This document shows, in pieces, positions 1 to 7,317 of a stretch of 64,000 nucleotides of DNA. The notes beneath the pieces are model-generated. The model saw only the letters and a list, made by a program, of their open reading frames with translations, made no database searches and had not been told where the DNA came from. The stretch is taken from NCBI GenBank assembly GCA_029960045.1, contig JASCOV010000010.1:62001-126000 (forward strand). The letters run 5' to 3'. Every line of letters starts with the position of its first letter. The stretch's first letter is position 1. The DNA comes from Flavobacteriaceae bacterium PS02293. Its GTDB lineage: Bacteria; Bacteroidota; Bacteroidia; Flavobacteriales; Weeksellaceae. The translations under genes were made by a program, and so were the position numbers.

Positions 1-1290
1 ATCCAAGTTCCAAAGGATAAAATAAAAATCGAAAGCCAACTCAGGGATATTTTGAAATATGCAAAGGAAAATGATTTGAAAATTTCTATTGCAGGCGCAA
101 AACATAGCATGGGTGGACATACAATTTACCCAAACGGAATCGTCTTGAATATGCTTCCTTACAAGCAAATGAAGCTTGATACAAATACTAATATTCTCAC
201 AATTGGTTCTGGCGCCTTGTGGGAAGATGCTATAAAATATCTGGACAAATACGGAAAATCCGTTGCTATATTACAGGCATTTAGTTCGTTTTCTGTTGGA
301 GGTTCAATCAGTGTGAACGGACACGGTTGGCAAAAAGATCTACCACCAATTTCATCTAGCGTTCTATCTTTTACATTAATGAAAGAAAATGGAGAAATCG
401 TCACTTGTAGCAGAGAAGAAAATCAGGAACTTTTCAAATTGGTAATAGGAGGTTACGGATTATTCGGAGTGATATTGGATGTCAATCTAAAAGTTGTAGA
501 TAACTTAGCTTTACAATATAAATATATTAAACTAAGTCCCGAAAATTATGTTGGTTATTATAAAAAATATGTATCCAACAACCCAAATGTGAATCTTGTT
601 TTTGGCAGACTCAGAATTTCTGACAAACATTTTTTAGAAGAAGCCACCTTGAATTTTTTCGAAAAAGTTGAAACCAAAATTCCAACTTTACAAAATGTAA
701 AAAGCAAAGAAACTCAAAGATTGGTTTTCCGAGGAAGTGTAAACAGCGAATATGGAAAACGGCTGCGTTGGGATCTTGAAACCGGAATGAGTAGTGTTTC
801 AAAAAACGAAATCTTTTCAAGAAATGAACTTTTAAACGATCACGTTTCACTTATTGAAAATAAAGACAAGTCTTCCACAGACTTGCTTCAAGAATACTTT
901 ATCCCAGAAAGGAACTTTAATCATTTCATTCATGATATAAAACCTGTTTTAAAAAATTGTAAAATAGACCTTTTAAACATTACAATCCGAGGTGTTCGTA
1001 AAGATCAGGATAGTTTTTTAAATTATGCAAAAGAGGATGTTTTTGGGTTTGTATTATTGTTCAACCAAAAGAAAACTACTGAGCAAGAAGCAGAAATGAA
1101 ACATCTGACAACCCAGCTTGTAGATATTGCACTGAAAAATGAAGGCACATTTTATTTACCTTATCGCTTGCATATTGATAAAAAAAGAATGAGAAAAGCT
1201 TATCCTGACGCAAATATTTTTTTCCAATTAAAGCGAAAATACGATCCAAACGAAATCTTTAACAACAAATTCTATTTACATTATAAATAA
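1..1290 (+). CDS. FAD-binding oxidoreductase, 5'-truncated by window edge
   Basis: The reading frame is open from base 1, so the N-terminus lies outside the window and 429 residues are visible. It resembles FAD-linked oxidases of the PCMH/VAO type (GlcD or aldonolactone oxidase-like). The FAD-binding half has the pattern GSGALWEDAI followed by GGSISVNGHGWQ. The C-terminal KYDPNEIFNN is the usual end of this family, where a Tyr-Asp-Pro segment closes over the flavin. The family oxidises hydroxyl substrates with bound FAD; the substrate cannot be told from this sequence. No signal peptide can be judged because the start is missing. The family is likely; the exact function is unknown. Confidence 0.8.
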   Translation: MQVPKDKIKIESQLRDILKYAKENDLKISIAGAKHSMGGHTIYPNGIVLNMLPYKQMKLDTNTNILTIGSGALWEDAIKYLDKYGKSVAILQAFSSFSVGGSISVNGHGWQKDLPPISSSVLSFTLMKENGEIVTCSREENQELFKLVIGGYGLFGVILDVNLKVVDNLALQYKYIKLSPENYVGYYKKYVSNNPNVNLVFGRLRISDKHFLEEATLNFFEKVETKIPTLQNVKSKETQRLVFRGSVNSEYGKRLRWDLETGMSSVSKNEIFSRNELLNDHVSLIENKDKSSTDLLQEYFIPERNFNHFIHDIKPVLKNCKIDLLNITIRGVRKDQDSFLNYAKEDVFGFVLLFNQKKTTEQEAEMKHLTTQLVDIALKNEGTFYLPYRLHIDKKRMRKAYPDANIFFQLKRKYDPNEIFNNKFYLHYK

Positions 1291-1332
1291 GAATTACGTT
1301 TTAAATCATTTCATTAAAAAAAGTCACAAAAT

Positions 1333-1356
1333 AATGAACTGTTAACAGCATTCATT
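1333..1356. promoter_or_regulatory. Inverted repeat upstream of DPP11 gene
   Basis: AATGAA and TTCATT arms flank the perfect 10-bp palindrome CTGTTAACAG. It sits about 70 bp before the DPP11 start and about 45 bp after the oxidase stop. No T-run follows, so it is more likely an operator or a chance palindrome than a terminator. Confidence 0.25.
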
Positions 1357-1423
1357 TTGGAACATAACAATATCCTGTTCAGAAAATTTTCTTTAAATTC
1401 GTCAAGTTTTATAAATTGATATA

Positions 1424-3559
1424 ATGAAAAGAAAAATTCTTCTATCTGCCCTTTTTCTTCCGGCTGTAATGGCTTTTGGCCAGCAATACGGCGGAATGTG
1501 GATCCCGACGGAACTTAATGAAAAAGAAATGAAAGATCTGGGAATGAAAATTTCCGCAAAAGACATCTTCAATCCCGAAAAAGCAAGTATCAAAGATGCT
1601 GTAGTGCAGTTTGATGGCGGTTGTACAGCCGAAGTGATTTCTCCAAAAGGACTTTTATTAACCAATCATCATTGTGGTTATGATAATATCCAATCCCACT
1701 CTACTGTTGAGAATGATTTGTTGACCAACGGATTCTGGGCGAAAGATATGACAGGAGAATTACCAAATCCAGGCGTAACAGTTGACTTCATCACAGACAT
1801 CAAAGAAGTAACTTCTCAAATACTTGCAGGAACAGAAAACCTTACAGGAGCAGATCTTACTAAGAAAATCAATGAAAATATTGAGGCTTACAAAAAAGCT
1901 CAGAAAACCGAATCTTACCAGACAATTTCTGTAAGATCTATGTATTATGGGAATAAGTTTTATGCCTATGTAATCGAAACTTTCAAAGATATCCGTTTAG
2001 TTGGTGCACCGCCATCTGCTATTGGAAAATATGGTTCTGATACAGATAACTGGGTTTGGCCAAGACATACTGGAGATTTCTCTATGTTCAGAATTTATGC
2101 TGATAAAAACAACAAACCTGCAGAATATTCTAAAGATAATATCCCTTATACCCCAAAACATTTCCTTCCTATTTCTGTAAAAGATAAAAAAGAAGATGAT
2201 TTCACATTTGTATTTGGTTTTCCAGGTAGAACGACTGAGTATCTTCCTGCAATCGCTGTAGAAAAGATTATGACAGAAACGGATCCTGCAATGATTGCGG
2301 TTCGTGATGTTGCCTTGAAAACATTGGACGAAAAAATGAGGGTAAATCCTGCAACCAAAATCCAATACGCTTCCAAATACGCAAGAGTTGCCAACTACTG
2401 GAAGAAATGGATTGGAGAAGTTGAAGGTCTTAAAAAGTCTAATGCTGTTGAGAAAAAGAAACAATACGAACAGACTTTAATCTCAAAAAATCCTGCAATC
2501 AAACCTACAATCGATGGTCTGAATCAGAAATATACCGAGCAAGCGCCTTACAATCTTCACAGAGCTTACTATTCTGAAGTTGCAAGAAACTCTGAGACAT
2601 TTACATTAGCGAATATTTATTCAAATTATATTCGAGATTTCGAAGCAGGAAAAGTAGATACAAAGGCATTAGATGCTTTGAAAGAAAGATTATCAGAGTT
2701 TTATAAGGATTATGATGCAGAACTGGATGCAAAAGTAACAGCCAAAATTCTTGCACTTTACACCAACAGAACACCTTCTCAGTTTTTACCAAAAGATTTC
2801 GAATTATTGAGAGATACAAATAAAAATCTGGCAATGTTTGATACGGTTTCCAAAATGTCAATCATTACAGGAAGAGGCGATTTGAATGGTAAAAAAATTA
2901 CAGACCTGGAGAAGACTTTCCAAGATCAAAAAACATTGGTTGAAAATCTTAAAAAAGATCCAATTATCCAAATGTTTGGTGCTTTCAAAAGTTCTTATTT
3001 AGCTACAACAGATGCAAAAGTTACCTCTCTACAAGCTGATATTGATGCTTTGCAAAAGAAATTTATGGCGCAGCAAATGGAAACAGACAAAGACAGAAAA
3101 TTCTTTCCGGATGCCAACTCTACCCTCCGTGTAACTTACGGAAAAGTAAAAGGTTCTGATCCAAGAGACGCTGTTTCTTACGGTTACCAAACGCATCTTG
3201 CAGGTGTGATGGAAAAATATATTCCTGGAGATTATGAATTTGATGTGCCTAAAAAACTAATCAGCCTTTATAATACCAAAGATTACGGAATTTATAAAGA
3301 TAAAACTGGCGATGTTCCAGTAAACTTCACAGCAACAAATCATACGACTGGCGGAAACTCAGGAAGTCCGGCTTTGGATGCTTACGGAAACCTCATAGGT
3401 CTCAACTTCGACAGACAATGGGAAGGAACAATGAGTGACATCAATTACGATCCAAAATTATGTAGAAATATTATGGTTGATACCAAATATATTCTCTTCG
3501 TAATCGATAAATATGCAGATTCTAAATGGCTGCTAAACGAGATGAAGATCGTAAAATAA
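1424..3559 (+). CDS. S46 family dipeptidyl peptidase, DPP11 type (Asp/Glu-specific)
   Basis: This 711-residue exported peptidase releases dipeptides from peptide N-termini, probably in the periplasm, as part of protein and peptide feeding. A signal peptide ends near MAFGQ. S46 catalytic blocks are visible: GCTAEVISPKGLLLTNHHCG with the catalytic His, the region DTDNWVWPRHTGDFS with the Asp, and GGNSGSPA with Ser646. Within S46 one residue separates DPP7 (Gly, hydrophobic P1) from DPP11 (Arg, acidic P1); here GLNFDRQWEGT places Arg664 exactly 18 residues after the catalytic Ser, the same spacing as Ser655/Arg673 in the Porphyromonas enzyme. That supports Asp/Glu specificity. It is a single gene closed by a strong terminator. 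Confidence 0.93.
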   Translation: MKRKILLSALFLPAVMAFGQQYGGMWIPTELNEKEMKDLGMKISAKDIFNPEKASIKDAVVQFDGGCTAEVISPKGLLLTNHHCGYDNIQSHSTVENDLLTNGFWAKDMTGELPNPGVTVDFITDIKEVTSQILAGTENLTGADLTKKINENIEAYKKAQKTESYQTISVRSMYYGNKFYAYVIETFKDIRLVGAPPSAIGKYGSDTDNWVWPRHTGDFSMFRIYADKNNKPAEYSKDNIPYTPKHFLPISVKDKKEDDFTFVFGFPGRTTEYLPAIAVEKIMTETDPAMIAVRDVALKTLDEKMRVNPATKIQYASKYARVANYWKKWIGEVEGLKKSNAVEKKKQYEQTLISKNPAIKPTIDGLNQKYTEQAPYNLHRAYYSEVARNSETFTLANIYSNYIRDFEAGKVDTKALDALKERLSEFYKDYDAELDAKVTAKILALYTNRTPSQFLPKDFELLRDTNKNLAMFDTVSKMSIITGRGDLNGKKITDLEKTFQDQKTLVENLKKDPIIQMFGAFKSSYLATTDAKVTSLQADIDALQKKFMAQQMETDKDRKFFPDANSTLRVTYGKVKGSDPRDAVSYGYQTHLAGVMEKYIPGDYEFDVPKKLISLYNTKDYGIYKDKTGDVPVNFTATNHTTGGNSGSPALDAYGNLIGLNFDRQWEGTMSDINYDPKLCRNIMVDTKYILFVIDKYADSKWLLNEMKIVK

Positions 3560-3583
3560 ACTTTCAAACATTTCAAAAATATT

Positions 3584-3622
3584 AACTTTGTCAGAGTCCA
3601 CAACTTTGACAAAGTTTTTTTT
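3584..3622 (+). terminator. Intrinsic terminator of DPP11 gene
   Basis: A perfect 10-bp stem (AACTTTGTCA with TGACAAAGTT) has a 13-nt loop and is followed by an eight-base T run, 24 bp after the peptidase stop. Confidence 0.9.
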
Positions 3623-3661
3623 ATCTAAACATTACATACTAAAATTTTTCAAAAAATATTT

Positions 3662-4168
3662 ATGATAAAGGAAATTAAAAAGTTGAATAATTTGATTTTC
3701 GAACCTCTAAACCTACAGATTTCTAACATTCTTCCCGATCTTGAATGCGAAGAATATTTTGGTTTTAATTTTAAAATTAATCATATTAATATCAAATTCC
3801 GAAAGTCAAAACTGACGCCTAAGAAAATTGGACAATTTGTAACATTTTGGAAAAGAGATTCTAATGAAAAAACTATTCCTTTTGATATTAATGATGACTT
3901 CGATTTTTACATTATTTCGCTTGAAGAAAATAACAATTCCGGGTTTTTCATCTTTCCAAAAACGATTTTAGAAAAAGAAAACGTAATATCTAGCGAACAA
4001 ACAACTGGAAAACGAGGTTTCAGAATTTATGCTGACTGGCATTTTCCAAACAGTAAACAAGCTGAGAAAACCAAACTTTGGCAAACTCAATTTTTCATTA
4101 ATTATTCTGGTTTTGAAAATAAAATCTCTGAAAAGTTTAAAAATATCTTCAATTTCAAAACCCAGTAA
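3662..4168 (+). CDS. MepB-like protein
   Basis: This 168-residue soluble protein has no signal peptide. The C-terminal half, GKRGFRIYADW followed by KQAEKTKLWQTQFFINY, matches the conserved region of MepB-family proteins. MepB is named after the mepRAB operon of Staphylococcus aureus, and its biochemical role is not established. There is no efflux pump or MarR regulator beside it, so the context does not support a drug-resistance role. The gene stands between a terminator and the helicase promoter, so it is probably monocistronic. Confidence 0.65.
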   Translation: MIKEIKKLNNLIFEPLNLQISNILPDLECEEYFGFNFKINHINIKFRKSKLTPKKIGQFVTFWKRDSNEKTIPFDINDDFDFYIISLEENNNSGFFIFPKTILEKENVISSEQTTGKRGFRIYADWHFPNSKQAEKTKLWQTQFFINYSGFENKISEKFKNIFNFKTQ

Positions 4169-4186
4169 AAACCAATATCAATAGCT

Positions 4187-4194
4187 TATCTTTG
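4187..4194 (+). promoter_or_regulatory. Bacteroidota -7 box for the DEAD helicase
   Basis: TATCTTTG fits the TAnnTTTG -7 consensus of the Bacteroidota primary sigma factor and lies 17 bp before the start codon, giving a very short leader. No clear -33 TTTG is visible. Confidence 0.55.
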
Positions 4195-4211
4195 CCACAA
4201 ATAAGAATTTT

Positions 4212-5354
4212 ATGTCATTCGAGTCGTTAGGATTATCAAGCAATATTATCAGTTCCATCAAAAAATTAGGTTATCTGAAGCCGTTTCCAATTCAGGAACA
4301 GGCCATTCCTGTGATCCTACAAGGAAAAGATTTGATGGGAATTGCACAAACCGGTTCGGGAAAAACAGCTTGTTTCGTAATGCCAATTTTGGAAAAACTA
4401 CAAAATACTGAAGTCAAAAAAGATCGTAATGTTCAGGTTTTAATATTGGTTCCTACACGAGAATTAGCTATTCAGATAGATGAAGTTTTCCGAGCTTTTA
4501 CAGATAATCTGAAGCGTGAGATTCGGACGATGGCAGTTTACGGCGGTGTTTCTATCAATCCACAGATGAAAGGAATGTTTGGTGTAGAAGTTCTTATTGC
4601 TACGCCTGGACGTTTATTAGATTTGATTGATCATAATGCTTTGAGTATTTCAGGAATTCAACATTTGGTGATTGACGAAGCGGACAAAATGTTTCAGCTT
4701 GGCTTTGGTGATGAAATGGACAAGCTTTTCGGATTGATGCCTGTGATGAAGCAAACGACTTTATTCTCTGCAACATTGGATGATAAAGTTTCTGAGATGA
4801 AGGAACGTCTGTCCATCAATCCTACGTTAATCGAAATCAAAAAAGAAGAAGTTACAATTGATGATATCGAACAACTGGCCTATCACGTCTCGCCTGAAAA
4901 CAAAGGCCCTTTTTTAAGATATTTAATCAAAGAAAAGAAAGTTGAGAAAGCATTGATTTTTGTTTCATCTACAAGATCAGCTGATAATTTAGTTGAAAAA
5001 TTAAAGAAAAATAAAATCAAAGCTGTCGCTATTCACAGTCAGAAATCGCAAGGTGCACGACGAAATAATCTGGAAGAATTCAAAGTCAATGGCGCTCAGA
5101 TTTTGGTTGCAACAGATTTGATTGGGCGTGGAATCCATATCGATGATTTGCCTTGTGTAATCAATTACGAATTACCGCGTTCACCTCTAGATTATATTCA
5201 CAGAATCGGTAGAACTGGCCGTGCTGGTGAAAAAGGAACAGCCATAAATATACTTACGGATGATGAATTGCAGCATTTCCGAGTGATTCAAAAGAAAATG
5301 GGCAAAAAGGTAACTTTACAAAGAACAGGCGATATTGATCTGCACGGTTATTAA
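4212..5354 (+). CDS. DEAD-box ATP-dependent RNA helicase
   Basis: This is a 380-residue minimal two-domain helicase that unwinds RNA duplexes with ATP. Motifs appear in order: Q motif PFPIQEQAIPV, motif I AQTGSGKT, Ia PTRELAIQ, Ib TPGRLLDLI, II DEAD, III SAT, IV ALIFVSSTRS, V ATDLIGRGIHID and VI HRIGRTGRAG. There is no long basic C-terminal tail, so it is shorter than typical RhlE or CsdA proteins. Members of this group act in ribosome assembly, mRNA decay or cold adaptation; the sequence does not say which. Confidence 0.95.
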   Translation: MSFESLGLSSNIISSIKKLGYLKPFPIQEQAIPVILQGKDLMGIAQTGSGKTACFVMPILEKLQNTEVKKDRNVQVLILVPTRELAIQIDEVFRAFTDNLKREIRTMAVYGGVSINPQMKGMFGVEVLIATPGRLLDLIDHNALSISGIQHLVIDEADKMFQLGFGDEMDKLFGLMPVMKQTTLFSATLDDKVSEMKERLSINPTLIEIKKEEVTIDDIEQLAYHVSPENKGPFLRYLIKEKKVEKALIFVSSTRSADNLVEKLKKNKIKAVAIHSQKSQGARRNNLEEFKVNGAQILVATDLIGRGIHIDDLPCVINYELPRSPLDYIHRIGRTGRAGEKGTAINILTDDELQHFRVIQKKMGKKVTLQRTGDIDLHGY

Positions 5355-5363
5355 TCAAATAAT

Positions 5364-6827
5364 TTACTTTTCACAGTCACACTTCTCTCTTCTATGACGT
5401 TTGAACGCATTATCCCAAAACGGATAAAGTTTGATTGCCAGATAAACATTAGCGGCATGAAGTTTTTTATGTTTGAATAAAAAAGGAAAAGCATTTTCAC
5501 TGCCAAGAATTAGTGGTCCAAGTCTTACATAACCTCCAAACTGTAAATTCCGATATTCAGACAAAGTCGTCGAAATCCCATAACCAATCGCTTCTTTTTG
5601 AATAGAATAATTGGCATTGAGTAAGTTATTTCGTTTCAAAGAATTTTCGAAAACCGGAACTCTCTGAATCCAATTGACATTGACAAAATGATGTTCCTTA
5701 ATTCTTTGACTGTAATTAATATTAATACTCGTTGGCAAGCCAATTTTGAATCCGTAACCGGCAAATGATTTATTTTCATCACCATACGCTTCCTGACTTA
5801 GAATTTTTAGATATTGTTCCGGACTTTCAAATTCGGCATCATCAATATTCGGATTATTCTGAACCTGAATCGTATTCCCATTGATAAATTGATGGTTGAT
5901 GCCATTCTTAAAATTAACATATCCTAAATCCAAAATATTAAAGGAAAATTTAGAATCATATTCTTCTTCCCGAGGATCTTGATCCAGCATTGTAATTCCA
6001 AGATCCAAACCTAAGCCAGATCCGTTTTGTTTGTATTCATATCTTTTGGTTTCGAAATTATAATTGGTAGCATAGCTTGCCGTGAGATTATAATTGGATG
6101 CATAGATATTCTTTTTATTAGGATCTTCTCCCACAGCTGGATCAGTTGCTGTCAATTCAATATTATCGTGATTAATGATATTGGCAGCGTCAAGACCTAT
6201 TTCATATTTCAGATTGACACCGAGAATCCATTTTTTATCGGAGTAAGGGAAGATAGTTGTCGCAGCATTCAGTCCTATTTCATTCCAATTCATCACTTGT
6301 GTAGAAAACGGATGCATAACATAGTCTTCCGGCTGAGGTATCCTTTCATTTCCAAAACGCAGATAATTATCAAAATCCAAAATAGAAGCCTGTGTTCTAA
6401 GTCGGCTAAACAGTCCGAAAACATATTTCTTCTCCTTGATATTAGCAGTCATAGAAAATGATGGTCCCATAATATCCGTTGCCAGCAAAAGATTAGCATT
6501 ATCTTTATTGTAAAAATCCAAAACGCCAGGCGTATTTTCTCCTGTAATATTCTTTCTGGGATTAGCCGTTTTTATTTTTGCTTTTGGCAAACCAAGAATA
6601 CTTTGCTGAGAAATGTATGCATAATCATTTTGTAGAAAAACATCCGCAGACATCAGATTAATATCCCACGGATTTGAGTTGAGGAATGGTTGCGTTGGCG
6701 ATAACAGAGCAGAATTAATTCCACTGTAAATATCATTGGTAAAAGTCAAATTATTTTGCCCTGTAATTTTTACAAAGCAAATAGTTAGCAGACAAAAACA
6801 GAATAATCTCAGCATCTTAACAGACAA
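5364..6827 (-). CDS. DUF5723-like outer-membrane protein
   Basis: A 487-residue protein with an N-terminal signal peptide (cleavage near VKITGQ). Short alternating strands such as YGFKIGLPTSININYSQRI and LQFGGYVRLGPLILGS suggest an outer-membrane beta-barrel. The N-terminal NDIYSGINSALLSPTQ resembles DUF5723 proteins of flavobacteria, whose function is unknown. It ends 9 bp from the helicase stop in convergent orientation and has no operon partner, so context gives no clue to its job. Confidence 0.6.
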   Translation of the reverse strand: MSVKMLRLFCFCLLTICFVKITGQNNLTFTNDIYSGINSALLSPTQPFLNSNPWDINLMSADVFLQNDYAYISQQSILGLPKAKIKTANPRKNITGENTPGVLDFYNKDNANLLLATDIMGPSFSMTANIKEKKYVFGLFSRLRTQASILDFDNYLRFGNERIPQPEDYVMHPFSTQVMNWNEIGLNAATTIFPYSDKKWILGVNLKYEIGLDAANIINHDNIELTATDPAVGEDPNKKNIYASNYNLTASYATNYNFETKRYEYKQNGSGLGLDLGITMLDQDPREEEYDSKFSFNILDLGYVNFKNGINHQFINGNTIQVQNNPNIDDAEFESPEQYLKILSQEAYGDENKSFAGYGFKIGLPTSININYSQRIKEHHFVNVNWIQRVPVFENSLKRNNLLNANYSIQKEAIGYGISTTLSEYRNLQFGGYVRLGPLILGSENAFPFLFKHKKLHAANVYLAIKLYPFWDNAFKRHRREKCDCEK

Positions 6828-7030
6828 GTGAATAGTAAACTCAAATTAATGGAAAATATTGTTGTTAATTTTAAAATTGACGACAATATTTTACCTAAAA
6901 GCATAAAACTATTTTTTAATTTTAATTAAATATTTTGATTTGAACTTTTTCTTGACGGTTGAAATAATCAAATCAATTTTATTTATCTTGCTGATATAAA
7001 CTAAATCATAAATACCAAAACATTAAAATT

Positions 7031-7231
7031 ATGCTATTAGCCATTATATTTCCGTTTCTATCTTTCTTCTTCCGAGGGAAAATCATTACTGCTGTTATTT
7101 GTTTTATTTTGCAGATTACCGTTTTAGGCTGGCTTCCTGCTGCAATTTGGGCTGCGATGTCTTTGAATAATGAGAGAGCGGAGAAACGCAATGAGAAGCT
7201 GATTCGGGCTGTAAGGGAGAGTGGGAAATAA
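7031..7231 (+). CDS. YqaE/Pmp3 family membrane protein
   Basis: A 66-residue protein with two hydrophobic helices: MLLAIIFPFLSFFF, then a short basic turn, then IITAVICFILQITVLGWLPAAIWAA. The LGWLP turn is typical of the YqaE/Pmp3 proteolipid family, small inner-membrane proteins often linked to osmotic, cold or envelope stress. The C-terminal tail is charged, with many Glu, Lys and Arg. It is a single gene between a 200-bp upstream gap and a bidirectional terminator. Confidence 0.85.
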   Translation: MLLAIIFPFLSFFFRGKIITAVICFILQITVLGWLPAAIWAAMSLNNERAEKRNEKLIRAVRESGK

Positions 7232-7266
7232 AGTTTTATTTTATTTTTCAATTAACAAAAAACAAA

Positions 7267-7296
7267 AAAAGGATGAGCCCTCGCCCATCCTTTTCT
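7267..7296. terminator. Bidirectional terminator between YqaE and M16 genes
   Basis: The stem AAAGGATG/CATCCTTT encloses a GC-rich apex and has an A-run on one side and a T-run on the other. It can therefore end both the plus-strand YqaE transcript and the convergent minus-strand M16 transcript. Confidence 0.85.
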
Positions 7297-7317
7297 TATT
7301 TATAAACTTTTCAGAAA

